Source of the DNA: Chryseobacterium sp. MYb264
GTDB taxonomy: Bacteria > Bacteroidota > Bacteroidia > Flavobacteriales > Weeksellaceae
DNA length: 64,000 nucleotides
Assembly (NCBI RefSeq): GCF_035974275.1
Contig: NZ_CP142422.1
Span: 806,001 to 870,000, forward strand
Reading direction: 5' to 3'
Shown: positions 33,089 to 42,314 of the stretch, piece by piece
How positions within the stretch are numbered: position 1 is the stretch's first letter
How the letters are laid out: each line of letters opens with the position of its first letter
Notes under the pieces: model-generated
Seen by the model: the letters and a program-made list of their open reading frames with translations, nothing else
Database searches by the model: none
Told to the model about the DNA's origin: nothing
Translations under genes and position numbers: made by a program

Positions 33089-33943
33089 ATGCTAAACAAA
33101 CTTGCAGCTTCAGAGCTGGTGCTGAACAATGACGGAAGTGTATATCACTTGAACCTTTTGCCCGAAGATATTGCCGAAAAGATTATCCTTGTGGGAGATC
33201 CTGACCGTGTGGCGAAGGTTTCCGCCTATTTTGACAAAGTAGAGATCAAAAAAAATAAAAGAGAATTTTACACGCATACCGGAACGCTTCGTGGTGAAAG
33301 AATTACCGTAATGTCTACCGGAATTGGTACCGAAAACATCGATATCGTAATGAACGAATTGGATGCTTTGGTAAATATCGATCTTAAAAATAAAGAATTT
33401 AAGACAGAACATAAAGCGTTAGAACTTTTCAGAATGGGAACTTGCGGAAGTGTAAATCCTGATGTTCAGGTTGATAATATGTTGGTGACTCAAAATGTTG
33501 TTGGTCTTGACGGATTGATGCATTTCTACCAGGATTACAGCTTTGAGAATGAGTTTTCTAAGAACTTTTTAGAAAAATTCCCTTATGCAAATATCAAACC
33601 GATGCTTTATTTCGCAGATTGGGCTGAAGAAATGGCTGATTATTACAAAGATGCAAAATACCACGGAAACACGGCGACATTCCCGGGATTCTATGCTCCA
33701 CAGGGAAGACAGCTTCGTCTAAAGGCTTTGGATGATAAATTCCTTGAAACATTGAACGAACTTGGCGTGACGAATTTCGAAATGGAAACTTCTGCTATTT
33801 ATGCTCTTTCAAAACTATTAGGTCACAAAGCAATTACCGTAAATAATGTGATCGCCAACAGAAGACGTGGAGAATTCTCTGCAGATCACCATGCTTCTGA
33901 GAAAAACCTGATTAATTGGGTGCTGGATAGAATTATTAAATAA
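33089..33943 (+). CDS. Nucleoside phosphorylase (uridine phosphorylase-like)
   Basis: A 284-residue PNP/UDP-phosphorylase-fold enzyme. Motifs include ILVGDPDRVAKVSAYF (phosphate site), STGIGTENIDIVMNEL, FRMGTCGSVNPDV and NFEMETSAIYALSKLLG (ribose-binding Met-Glu). It cleaves a nucleoside with phosphate to base and ribose-1-phosphate for salvage. Base preference cannot be settled by eye. A 66-codon ORF begins 3 bp after its stop. Confidence 0.92.
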   Translation: MLNKLAASELVLNNDGSVYHLNLLPEDIAEKIILVGDPDRVAKVSAYFDKVEIKKNKREFYTHTGTLRGERITVMSTGIGTENIDIVMNELDALVNIDLKNKEFKTEHKALELFRMGTCGSVNPDVQVDNMLVTQNVVGLDGLMHFYQDYSFENEFSKNFLEKFPYANIKPMLYFADWAEEMADYYKDAKYHGNTATFPGFYAPQGRQLRLKALDDKFLETLNELGVTNFEMETSAIYALSKLLGHKAITVNNVIANRRRGEFSADHHASEKNLINWVLDRIIK

Positions 33944-33946
33944 GAA

Positions 33947-34147
33947 ATGCCTCAGGAAATTCTTAGTATCATAATTCCGCAGGAAATTAAGCTTGATAAA
34001 AGTATTGTTCATTTTTATGAAAATGGACTTACTTTTATTCCAATTGATTTTTGCTATTTAAATCCATTTGTTAAAGGAGCCCACGATTTTGAACTTTTGT
34101 CTGAATATTTTGAACATATAAGAACAGAAGCGATTCTATTCTTATGA
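33947..34147 (+). CDS. Small hypothetical protein
   Basis: A 66-residue ORF starting 3 bp downstream of the phosphorylase stop and ending before a terminator. Its composition (HFYENGLTFIPIDFCYLNPF) is protein-like but matches nothing I know. The tight spacing supports translation by coupling; the AT-rich content makes a chance ORF possible. Confidence 0.4.
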   Translation: MPQEILSIIIPQEIKLDKSIVHFYENGLTFIPIDFCYLNPFVKGAHDFELLSEYFEHIRTEAILFL

Positions 34148-34176
34148 AGATTCAAAAAAAGAATATCTAAAATAAT

Positions 34177-34216
34177 AAAAAGCCCGAATTTCAATGTTGA
34201 AACTCGGGCTTTTTTT
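34177..34216 (+). terminator. Terminator
   Basis: AAAAAGCCCGA pairs with TCGGGCTTTTT, followed by a T-run. It ends the phosphorylase unit and faces the converging adhesin gene. Confidence 0.85.
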
Positions 34217-34307
34217 GAAGATTATTTAACACAATTAAAACAAAAAGGATCTCAGGAATTCTGAAATCCTTCTAACCAAATTAAATCAATATATATAAAT
34301 TCTATAT

Positions 34308-35683
34308 TTAAAATTCATTCACTGTTACATAAAAATGACTTGCATAGAGGCTTGCTGCACTTTCTGAAATATTACTTAAATTAATGGTAATATTCGAATT
34401 GGAAATCATTCTCGGGTTGGAGATGGCAAAAGTTGTATTTCCTTCAAAATCACTTGCCGGAGTCACGGTGATGGTAGCTCTTGTAGAAGCTGTCTGTAAT
34501 GCCGCAGGGATAGCAATATTCAACGTTGTTGATTTTCCTGTTGGCAGATTATTGATGGAAACGCTTGGCCAAACTTCAAAACTTACCTGGTTTTTCTGAA
34601 TCGTTCCTTTATCTCCTAGTTTATACTGTCCGTTCACGTCTAATTTCGCAGAAGTATTCGGTGTAGAGGTTCCAATGCCGACATTAGCATTGTTATCACC
34701 AATCACAATAGCATTGGCCTGTGCTGTTGAAGCATTATACCCTACTGCTGTTGAAAAATGACCTGTCGCTGAAGCACCTGATCCTAACGCAGTAGAATTT
34801 TCATTATTCGTCACAGAGTTATATCCTAAAGCCGTTTCACTGTTGTTATTGGTTTTAGCATTAAAACCTAGTGCAATCGATTGAAATCCCCTGCCTGAGA
34901 GTTATTACCGATAGCTGTTGACTCATTCTTTGTTGTTTTAGAATTGAAACCGATTGCTGTAGACTGAAATCCTGAAGCAGTAGCATTATTCCCAACAGCT
35001 GTTGCTTCGTTAACCGTTACACTCGCATTATATCCAACCGCTGTCGCTTTGAAACCTGAAATATTCGTATTTTCACCCACAGCAACCGACTGATTTTGCG
35101 TCACCTTTGCATTTGTTCCGATCGCAATCCCCTGATAAGAACTGCTAGAATTTCCCAGTGCAATTCCGTTTTGTGAAGCATTGGCTCCATTACCAAAACT
35201 CACGGAGTTATAAACTCCTAATCTTCCCATTACCGTAGAGTTCACTTTAAAAACAAGATCATCCAAAGTATTGGTTCCCAACGATAATGTGGTATTCTCT
35301 CCCGCGTAGCTACCACTGTTATTGCCCGCTGTACTCCATCCGGAACCTCCTGAACCACCGTTATTGATCCCATTACCACTTCCTCCTGTATTTACTGAAA
35401 GCATATTCCACTTCGCCTGACTCCAGTAATAAAAACCTGTTTGTGTAAGGCCTCCTGTTCCGTTATTCCAAACCATCAAACCTTCTGTAGGTGTTGGAAC
35501 TGTCGTATTATCTGTTAATGAAGTTAGAGAAATGCTTGGTAAAAGTACTCCTTTATTTTTTGAACTGATTTGCAACATTGCAGAAGCATCAGGATTGGGT
35601 ATACCTATCCCTATTTGTGCGTATGAAAAAGTATTATACAAAAAAATGATAAGAGCAGATTGAAGGATTGATTTTTTTTTCAT
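34308..35683 (-). pseudogene. YadA-head-like repeat adhesin, interrupted by a 1-nt frameshift
   Basis: Two adjacent ORFs form one gene of about 458 codons. The upstream part has a signal peptide (ending FSYAQ), a GIPNPDASAMLQISSKNKG domain, a glycine-rich stretch, and repeated 14-residue head motifs (SGFKATAVGYNASV, SGFQSTAIGFNSKT). It then runs into NNSQAGDFNRLH and a stop. One extra G in the GGGG run (plus-strand CCCC, 34888-34891) restores NNSQAGGFQSIALGFN and joins the downstream part, which continues the repeats (TGHFSTAVGYNAS) and ends in a beta-rich C-terminal domain. Repeats of this kind occur in trimeric autotransporter heads. The shift could be slippage-based switching, true decay or a sequencing error. 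Confidence 0.8.
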
Positions 35684-35717
35684 TATTAAATTCCTAATTG
35701 TTTATTACTTGACGGTG

Positions 35718-35725
35718 CAAATATA
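35718..35725 (-). promoter_or_regulatory. Putative -7 box for adhesin gene
   Basis: Minus-strand TATATTTG fits TAnnTTTG and lies 35-42 bp before the ATG. Confidence 0.45.
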
Positions 35726-36250
35726 GTAATTTTCAATAAAATAGGTAGTTTTTTGAATATCTTTCAATAAAAACACTTTTTAGTGACAAAAGCGTTGTTT
35801 AATAACTGTTTAAGGAATGTAATTGCTATGTGAACGGTATGTTAAATAGGCCTTGCATGCACTTTTAAGCTTGTTTTTAATTCTTTGTAAAGTGGAATAC
35901 TATTGATAAATAATTAAAAAAGGTCACAAAAATTTGAATAAAATTAAATTTATCACTTTATATTGATCTCATTTATGCCAAATTTCTTTTTCATTTTGGC
36001 CAGTAAAAATTCCTATCATGACTTTTATTTTTTAAAAAAGTGGAATTATTATAAAAACTGAACATATAGAGTGTTGATAACGAATATTTAATAGAGTGGT
36101 CTTACAGGGTATGAAGTTGAATGGTATTTAGACTTAATTTGAATCGTTCGGTCGAGTTGGCCGAATAAGAGCTGGTCATAAATGGATAGATTGAATTTTT
36201 TGGAATGGTTCTTGTTTTATACTGGACATCACAATAAAATATTTAATATT
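35726..36250. other. Intergenic region without recognised gene
   Basis: An AT-rich 520-bp divergent spacer between the adhesin and the YtxH-like gene. One short hairpin (TTCGG...CCGAA, about 36147-36164) is visible; otherwise I see nothing supported. Confidence 0.5.
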
Positions 36251-36550
36251 ATGAACAATTCTGAATACAACAAAGCAGAAAATGCAGTGGACAACACGAA
36301 AAACTCTTTAAAAGATGCAGCCAACAATGCCAAGTGGAAAATTGAAGAACTTGCTGATAAAGCAAAGGACTATATCAATGAAAAAAGAGCCAATGATGAG
36401 GAAGCCCAGCAGGAAGATTGGTTTGACAGAGTGAAAAATAATGCTTCAGATGCATGGGACGATATTAAGGATAAAGCGAACGATGCATGGGAGAAAACCA
36501 AAGATGCAGCAGAAGATGTAAAGGCTGAATGGAACAAAAAAACAAATTAA
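36251..36550 (+). CDS. Small amphipathic-helix (LEA/YtxH-like) protein
   Basis: A 99-residue, highly charged protein with no membrane segment. Eleven-residue-like repeats (NAVDNTKNSLKDAANNAKWKIEE, NASDAWDDIKDKANDAWEKTKDAAED) predict long amphipathic helices like LEA or apolipoprotein-like stress proteins. The ATG at 36251 is preferred because the upstream in-frame extension is not of this composition. Such proteins are commonly induced by envelope or osmotic stress, but the function here is unproven. It is monocistronic with its own terminator. Confidence 0.75.
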   Translation: MNNSEYNKAENAVDNTKNSLKDAANNAKWKIEELADKAKDYINEKRANDEEAQQEDWFDRVKNNASDAWDDIKDKANDAWEKTKDAAEDVKAEWNKKTN

Positions 36551-36576
36551 AATTTCAGTTACATAAATATTTTCAA

Positions 36577-36611
36577 AAAAACGGAGTCTTTTTACAGAAG
36601 GCTCCGTTTTT
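36577..36611 (+). terminator. Terminator
   Basis: AAAAACGGAG pairs with CTCCGTTTTT around a loop, with a T-run, after the small helical protein gene. Confidence 0.85.
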
Positions 36612-36638
36612 TATTATGCTCTAAACACAAATTATTCC

Positions 36639-36646
36639 TACATTTG
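36639..36646 (+). promoter_or_regulatory. Putative -7 box for fabI
   Basis: TACATTTG fits TAnnTTTG and lies 26-33 bp before the fabI ATG. Confidence 0.5.
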
Positions 36647-36671
36647 TACTATTAATAAACATTAAAAAATT

Positions 36672-37481
36672 ATGTCATACGGTTTACTTAAAGGCAAAAA
36701 GGGAATTATTTTTGGTGCCCTTAATGAACAATCAATCGCGTGGAAGGTTGCGGAAAGATGTCATGAGGAAGGTGCAGAATTTATTTTGTCTAATGCTCCT
36801 ATCGCTTTAAGAATGGGAGAACTTAATGGTTTAGCCGAAAAAACAGGTTCAGAGGTTATTGGTGCAGACGCTACTTCCATTGAAGATCTGGAAAAGCTTT
36901 TTGATGCGGCTGTTGCCAAATTTGGAAAAATTGATTTCATCCTTCACTCGATCGGGATGTCTATCAACGTAAGAAAGGGAAAACATTATACAGAAATGAA
37001 TTACGACTGGTTGGAAAAAGGCTGGGATATTTCTGCAGTTTCTTTCCACAAGGTAATGCGTGTGGCGTATGAAAAAGACTGTATGAATGAATGGGGAAGC
37101 ATTTTGGCGCTTACTTATATTGCCGCTCAGAGAACATTCCCAGATTATAATGATATGTCTGATAACAAAGCTTATCTGGAAAGTATCGCAAGAACTTTTG
37201 GGAATTACTGGGGAGAGAGAAAAGTACGTGTTAATACGGTATCCCAATCTCCAACACCTACAACAGCCGGTAGTGGCGTAAAAGGTTTCGGAGGTTTCCT
37301 GGGCTATGCTGAAGATATGTCACCTCTAGGTAATGCAACTGCTCTTGAATGTGCTGACTATTGCGTTACTTTATTCTCAGATCTTACTAAAAAAGTTACC
37401 ATGCAGAACCTTTTCCACGATGGAGGATTCAGCAGTTCTGGTGTAACTCAGAAGGTTATTAGTAAATATGATGCTGAGTAA
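36672..37481 (+). CDS. fabI: Enoyl-ACP reductase (FabI)
   Basis: A 269-residue short-chain dehydrogenase-type enzyme doing the last reduction of fatty acid elongation with NAD(P)H. The N-terminal cofactor region GIIFGALNEQSIAWKVAE and ILHSIGMS match FabI, and the catalytic Tyr-x6-Lys is visible in PDYNDMSDNK, preceded by ALTYIAAQR. The inserted VRKGKHYTEMNYDWLEKGWD region is typical of Bacteroidota FabI. It is alone between strong terminators, with a TACATTTG -7 box. It is the usual target of triclosan-type inhibitors in species relying on FabI. Confidence 0.95.
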   Translation: MSYGLLKGKKGIIFGALNEQSIAWKVAERCHEEGAEFILSNAPIALRMGELNGLAEKTGSEVIGADATSIEDLEKLFDAAVAKFGKIDFILHSIGMSINVRKGKHYTEMNYDWLEKGWDISAVSFHKVMRVAYEKDCMNEWGSILALTYIAAQRTFPDYNDMSDNKAYLESIARTFGNYWGERKVRVNTVSQSPTPTTAGSGVKGFGGFLGYAEDMSPLGNATALECADYCVTLFSDLTKKVTMQNLFHDGGFSSSGVTQKVISKYDAE

Positions 37482-37509
37482 TCATTAAATTATTCTCACA
37501 AATAATAAA

Positions 37510-37540
37510 AAAGCCGAAACTATTTTTTAGTTTCGGCTTT
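37510..37540 (+). terminator. fabI terminator
   Basis: A perfect 13-bp stem (AAAGCCGAAACTA with TAGTTTCGGCTTT) around a 5-nt loop, with A- and T-runs on either side. Confidence 0.9.
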
Positions 37541-37567
37541 TACTATTGTAGGCAAAGCTTGGGGCAA

Positions 37568-38390
37568 TCGAATTTCAGTATCAAAACTTGGGGACTGAGT
37601 TAAAAGGTTAAAGAATCCGAGCTGAAATTTCAATGTTATTTTTTTGCTCTCGCAGATTTTGCGGATGACGCAGATTGATTTTTCTTAAGCTGAAAATGTT
37701 GAACACTAAGAGCCTGTTTAAAATTTTACCGTTTTATTTATTATCATTAATGAAGTTGATCTTTGCTCAATTTTGATGCTCTTTTGAGCGTATTTTTCAC
37801 TTCCTATTTTTGATTTAGCCCGCTAAATCTGCAAACACGAAGCAAAAAATCCATCTCAAAATACCTATAAAAATTTTTGGCAATAAAATTTAAACAGCCT
37901 CTAAGTCCGCTAAGTTTTTTTGACAACTATTTGCTAAAAATCTCACCAAGCCGTTCTATTGATAAAAAGATTACGAAGATTAAGCAAAAAAATACCAGCA
38001 TCACCATCTCTGGCGATCTGTGGGAAATAAAAATATTCGTGCATTTGTGGCTAAAATTTAACCACAAATCTTTCAGTCGATGAATGATATTTCGACGTAG
38101 TCAAAAGTTACAAAAGCTTTTTAACACTTTAGTTATTTAAGCTTAATGTTAAGCTGCATAGAAGTACACCTAAGTTTTTGAAAATCTTTGATTTTCTAAT
38201 GATGGGCTCTAAATATGAGAAACCTACGGGAAATAAAATTAGTGCATTCGTGGCGATATTAAGACCCCTCCATTTTATCTTTGATAAAATCCTTGCGGCT
38301 TAAAAAATATTTTTGCGGCTTTGCGTAAAACCAACAGAAACAGCAGCATCTGTGAAAATATGCGATCTGTGGGAAATCAATACAATTAAA
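37568..38390 (+). repeat. Degraded copy (A) of the ~500-bp dispersed element
   Basis: It starts near TTTCAGTATCAAAACTTGGG and contains the same blocks in the same order as the copies at 52889-53408 and (inverted) 63011-63498: TTTTTTGCTCTCGCAGATTT, TCACCAAGCCGTTCTA, GCGATCTGTGGGAAATAAA, CCATTTTATCTTTGATAAAA and TTTGCGTAAAACCAACAGA. The right inverted end is not found. Two insertions enlarge it: a 190-bp element (annotated separately) and about 200 bp near 38055-38250 between duplicated TGTGG/CGTGG words. No ORF of note. Confidence 0.7.
37711..37900. mobile_element. 190-bp MITE-like insertion with 5-bp duplication
   Basis: The ends are inverted repeats: AGCCTGTTTAAAATTTTA and, reverse complemented, AGGCTGTTTAAATTTTA. 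CTAAG flanks both sides (37706-37710 and 37901-37905). Removing the insert and one CTAAG restores an uninterrupted alignment with the related element at 63.4 kb (reverse complement GAACACGAAGCCCTACCAAG). It has no coding capacity, so it must be moved in trans. Confidence 0.75.
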
Positions 38391-38622
38391 ACAGACTCCG
38401 GAAAATACCGACAAACCACTTTTTTTATCAAAATTAATTCCATATTTTAGCCTCTAATTAAATAAATATGAACCACGTAAGCTGTTTGCCTCCTCCGGTA
38501 CTTTAATATTTTCAGATGCAATTTGAAACAGATTTCGTTGATAAAAAATTATCAGCTTGTTTCGTAATGCTTTACATTAAAATATTTAATTACTTAATTT
38601 TTCAAACAGTTCTTTTTTTCAA

Positions 38623-39489
38623 ATGAAAAAATCATATTTATTATTACATCTGGCTGTAATTTTGGCCGGATTTACAGGTGTTTTCGGAAAACTTATTTCT
38701 CTTAATGAAGGTCTTTTAGTCTGGTACCGACTTTTATTTTCATCAATTATCTTATTCGTTATTTTAAAACTGCTAAGAATTTCATCAAAGATTCCAACTC
38801 AGGAAAAAATCCGTATTTCAAAAGTGGGATTATTAATTACAATGCATTGGATCTTTTTTTATGCCAGCATCAAGTATTCAAATATTTCTATCGGTGTTGT
38901 TTGTTATTGTCTAACCAGTTTTTTCACAGCAATATTTAAACCTTTAATTGATAAAGAAAAATTTAAAATTTCAGAATTATTTCTCAGCACTTTGACGCTT
39001 TTAGGAATCAGCCTGATTTTCCATTTTGATACATCTTATCAATTAGGAATTGGCTTAGGCGTCATTTCATCGGCATTGGGAGCTCTTTATACAATTTATA
39101 ATAACCGTCTTGTTCAGCATTTTGACTCTAAGGTCATTAATTATTATCAAATGATAGCCGGAACAGTCGTTCTTGGGCTTTTCATGCCGGTTTATCTGTA
39201 CTTCTTCCCTGTTCCGACTCTTATTCCAAGCTTAAAAGATATTGGATATCTGGTTTTTCTGTCATCATTTTGCACCGTTGGTTTATATGTTGCTTTCGCT
39301 GAAGTTTTGAAAAAAATTCCAGCTTTTACCGTGAATTTAACTTTCAATCTAGAGCCAATTTACGCGATCATTATGGCTTTTTTATTCTTTGATGAAAGCA
39401 AACAAGTAAACATTTCATTTTATGCAGGTCTATCATTTATAATTACTTCTGTTATTTTACAGACTTTGATTTCAATTAGAAAGAAATAA
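38623..39489 (+). CDS. EamA/DMT-family transporter
   Basis: A 288-residue inner-membrane protein with ten predicted helices in two EamA repeats (about residues 5-135 and 145-285). LAGFTGVFGKLISLNEGLLVWYRLLFSS in helix 1-2 and NLEPIYAIIMAFLFFDES in helix 9 are typical of drug/metabolite exporters. The substrate is unknown; family members export amino acids or metabolites. It is monocistronic downstream of a 1.1-kb repeat-rich gap. Confidence 0.88.
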   Translation: MKKSYLLLHLAVILAGFTGVFGKLISLNEGLLVWYRLLFSSIILFVILKLLRISSKIPTQEKIRISKVGLLITMHWIFFYASIKYSNISIGVVCYCLTSFFTAIFKPLIDKEKFKISELFLSTLTLLGISLIFHFDTSYQLGIGLGVISSALGALYTIYNNRLVQHFDSKVINYYQMIAGTVVLGLFMPVYLYFFPVPTLIPSLKDIGYLVFLSSFCTVGLYVAFAEVLKKIPAFTVNLTFNLEPIYAIIMAFLFFDESKQVNISFYAGLSFIITSVILQTLISIRKK

Positions 39490-39584
39490 AAAATTCCACA
39501 GATTCTTACAAATTTTGAATCTGTGGAAACTTTTATATGATGAAAATTATTAAATTTACTCCTAAGCATAATGCACAAACTTAT

Positions 39585-40139
39585 ATGAAAAATAAACTGA
39601 CTTCAGAACAAGCCGAAGAACTTTTAAAAGTTTTAAAAACCCGTTTTGAGAAAAACATGAATCGTCACAAAGACTTAAACTGGGAAAAAATTCAAATAAA
39701 ATTAGAGAAAAGTCCTGAAAAACTTTGGACCTTAAATGAAATGGAAATAACTGAAGGTGAACCAGATGTGATTAGCTATGATCAAAAAAAAGATGAGTAT
39801 TTCTTCTTCGACTGTTCTCCGGAAAGTCCGAAACGCAGAAGTTTATGTTACGACTACCCTGCCTGGAATGCCCGAAAAGCCAATAAACCGGAAAGCAATG
39901 CCATCGATAAAGCTTCAGAAATGGGCATCGAATTATTGACAGAACAACAATATCGACAACTTCAGGAATTAGGAAAATTTGATTTAAAAACGTCTAGTTG
40001 GATAAAAACTCCCACTAATATTAGAGAATTGGGCGGTGCTATTTTCTGCGATCGTCGTTACAATACCGTTTTCACTTACCACAACGGCGCTGATTCTTAT
40101 TACGCAGCGAGAGGTTTTCGTGGGTGTTTGAAAGTTTAA
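39585..40139 (+). CDS. DUF4256 family protein
   Basis: A 184-residue soluble protein beginning MKNKLTSEQAEELLKVLKTRFEKNMNRH, which is where the DUF4256 family normally starts; an in-frame ATG at 39537 would add 16 residues and cannot be excluded. Conserved blocks include YFFFDCSPESPKRRSLCYD, EMGIELLTEQQYRQLQELG and the C-terminal AIFCDRRYNTVFTYHNGADSYYAARGFRG. The function of DUF4256 is not known. It lies 50-95 bp downstream of the EamA gene. Confidence 0.82.
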   Translation: MKNKLTSEQAEELLKVLKTRFEKNMNRHKDLNWEKIQIKLEKSPEKLWTLNEMEITEGEPDVISYDQKKDEYFFFDCSPESPKRRSLCYDYPAWNARKANKPESNAIDKASEMGIELLTEQQYRQLQELGKFDLKTSSWIKTPTNIRELGGAIFCDRRYNTVFTYHNGADSYYAARGFRGCLKV

Positions 40140-40201
40140 TTTTTATCGCAGATTTAACGGATTACACCTATTTCTTTAGAACTTTTTTAAACTTTTTTAG
40201 A

Positions 40202-40293
40202 AGCTTAATCCCGCTTTCCGCTATATCTTTTTCATTACGGCTTCCGCTTTGCTCCAGCCGCAACAAAAAAGGATGCCGCTGCAATCGGGGCTA
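40202..40293 (-). repeat. Structured dispersed repeat, copy 2 (inverted)
   Basis: Read on the minus strand it begins TAGCCCCGATTGCAGCGGCA and ends AAAGCGGGATTAAGCT. The stem GTTGCGGCT pairs fully with AGCCGTAAT using two G-T wobbles. It matches copies at 25958-26055 and 51591-51685. It lies between convergent genes, downstream of and in the same sense as the glycoside-hydrolase-like gene. Confidence 0.85.
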
Positions 40294-40330
40294 TCATTGT
40301 TGTCGCCTAAGTATCGGGAAATATTTACAT

Positions 40331-40409
40331 AGTTTGTCATTCCGTAGGTAGGAATCTAAGCAAAGTATTAGAAAAGATTCGAGTCTAAATTCCTAAGAAA
40401 TGACAAACT
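40331..40409. repeat. Long imperfect hairpin (TTTGTCATTCC-type repeat)
   Basis: AGTTTGTCAT (40331-40340) is the exact reverse complement of ATGACAAACT (40400-40409), and inner segments GGTAGGAATCTAA and TCTAAATTCCTAAG also pair imperfectly. This type of inverted repeat is not associated with a gene end here and may be a small mobile or structured unit. Confidence 0.6.
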
Positions 40410-40493
40410 TTGAAATTAAAAAGTTTAAAGAGATTTGTGAAAGAATCTATAAACCGTTAAATCAGAGATATATAATTTATTTAAAGCCTTACA

Positions 40494-41456
40494 TTATTTA
40501 GTGTTTTTCAACCAAGGCGATTCCACACTCCAAAATATGATATTAACTCCAAGATAGTTTTCAGCATAATTCACAAATTCCTCTTTTGTGAAAGGCTTTT
40601 TCGTTTTCGGATTTTTATAAGTTAATGTAGGTTCCTGAACGGCCATTGCCACCAAAGATAGTTTTCCTTTGTATTGATTAAAGAACGGATAAGAATTTTT
40701 CATCTGTGCATTTTTATTTGGAACAATATCGGGTCCTCCTAATCCAATATTATTTTTATTCGCAAAATCAAATAATCTCGACATATATTTATGGTCATTT
40801 TCCCATTCACACGGAAAAAAATTCACATATTGTAAAACATAAGATTTTTTAAAAGCATTTCTTGCGAACTTCAAATTATCAAGTTCCGCCTGAAAATATT
40901 TATCACAGCTAAAACCTGTTTTATCTCGCTTCATATCAATATCAATCGCAGTTTCCGGTAAATTAATTCCCTGGATTTTTCCGTCAAACTTTTTTGCCAA
41001 CTCTCCTATTAACTTTTGATATCTCTGTTGTACAGCAGGATTCCATTGCTGTGTTACCCAGCCATTTCCAATAGGTTTATTTTCTCCGGGATTATCATAT
41101 TGCGCAACCAGTCCTCCTCCATACTCTTTGTCATTTAATATATAATCAGGAACATACCTTGCTTTGGGTTCAAAAAAGCGATCCTGAAGCTGAATGAATA
41201 ATTTTTTATTAAGCTTTGTTAAATATTCCAGATCTTTTTCAATTCTGGAAAAATCATATACATCTTTCGCTGTTTCCAATGCTCGCCAATTGTAAACGAT
41301 TTGAACTCCACCTATATCTTTTCTGGTAATCAGTTTTTCAATTTTTTGCAAATCTCCGGATGAAGTATAAATGTAATTTTGTGGAGTTTGTGCTTTAGAA
41401 AAATTTAATCCTAAAATTAGAAGGATGAAAACACAAATTTTCAATACTCTTTTCAT
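40494..41456 (-). CDS. Putative secreted glycoside-hydrolase-like TIM-barrel protein
   Basis: A 320-residue protein with a signal peptide (ending FSKAQ). The rest reads as a (beta/alpha)8 barrel of the GH5/GH42-like kind: GGVQIVYNWRALETAKDVYDFSRIEKDL, KLFIQLQDRFF, IQGINLPETAID with a candidate acid/base Glu, and NIIFWSVESPW at the strand-8 position. The overall fold call is by pattern, and no exact family is recognised. It is monocistronic, with a 260-bp AT-rich gap to the divergent lipoprotein gene. Confidence 0.62.
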   Translation of the reverse strand: MKRVLKICVFILLILGLNFSKAQTPQNYIYTSSGDLQKIEKLITRKDIGGVQIVYNWRALETAKDVYDFSRIEKDLEYLTKLNKKLFIQLQDRFFEPKARYVPDYILNDKEYGGGLVAQYDNPGENKPIGNGWVTQQWNPAVQQRYQKLIGELAKKFDGKIQGINLPETAIDIDMKRDKTGFSCDKYFQAELDNLKFARNAFKKSYVLQYVNFFPCEWENDHKYMSRLFDFANKNNIGLGGPDIVPNKNAQMKNSYPFFNQYKGKLSLVAMAVQEPTLTYKNPKTKKPFTKEEFVNYAENYLGVNIIFWSVESPWLKNTK

Positions 41457-41717
41457 AATTGATCTTTTTACTACTTAACATCATTTTTCATGCCCATTTT
41501 ATTTTTCTGCTGTACGGGAAAATATTCGGAATAATTTTTTTTAAGCGATTCTCAGCGATTAGAATATTTTTTAAAAAAACAAGCTTTTTCTTTAAAATTT
41601 AAAGTCATAATTTATTTTAATTTAAAGATTATTTTTTATTTGCATTAATTTATTTTCTGATCTCGATACAATTGCTATTTTAGCAGATGAAATATGATGT
41701 AACATAATAATTAGAAT

Positions 41718-42221
41718 ATGAAAAAATTAGTCTTATTAAGTTCTTTTTCAGTTTTATTGCTTAATTGCAACAAAAAGCCTGAAGCTCCTGTCCCTGAAAC
41801 AGTATCAGAAGACACTGTTGCCACGACAGAAAAAGTAGTCGATACCTTAGGTGCTAAATCTTTCTGTTATATGGGAATAACAGGAAAAGACACTGTTTTT
41901 GTGAGTATTGACGATAATTTGGGGACTATTACCGGTAAAATGGCGACAAAAAACAGCGAAAAAGACAGTAATAAAGGGGAATTATCCGGATTTAAATCGG
42001 GTGATACGCTTAAATTGATTTACGAATTTGCCGCAGAAGGAACTACAGGAAATAAAAATGATATTTATTTTCTTCAGACAAAAGATGGCTTAGTCGAAGG
42101 AATCGGACAAAGAGATGCTGAAACCGGAACGAAATATATAAATGAGAAAAAGATAAGATATGCCGGAGGAAACAATTTAAAATCAGCTGATTGTAAAATA
42201 GTTGCAAAATCACTGAAATAA
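41718..42221 (+). CDS. Hypothetical lipoprotein
   Basis: A 167-residue lipoprotein (lipobox LLNC at residues 14-17) with an acidic, Thr/Pro/Val-rich linker and a beta-rich domain (SFCYMGITGKDTVFVSID, GTITGKMATKNSEKDS, DTLKLIYEFAAEGT). The pattern resembles small Bacteroidota lipoproteins that report on unknown envelope functions. There is no operon partner. Confidence 0.75.
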   Translation: MKKLVLLSSFSVLLLNCNKKPEAPVPETVSEDTVATTEKVVDTLGAKSFCYMGITGKDTVFVSIDDNLGTITGKMATKNSEKDSNKGELSGFKSGDTLKLIYEFAAEGTTGNKNDIYFLQTKDGLVEGIGQRDAETGTKYINEKKIRYAGGNNLKSADCKIVAKSLK

Positions 42222-42314
42222 AATTAAAATTATTCTCTAAATATAGATATATTTTGCACGATATTTGCAGAAATAGGTTTCCACACTTATCAATAACAAA
42301 TAGTATTAATAACG

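Noticed and set aside
37877..38083. 68-codon ORF in the 38-kb repeat region
   Set aside because: It spans the edge of the nested insertion and repeat sequence, so the frame is created by the junction.
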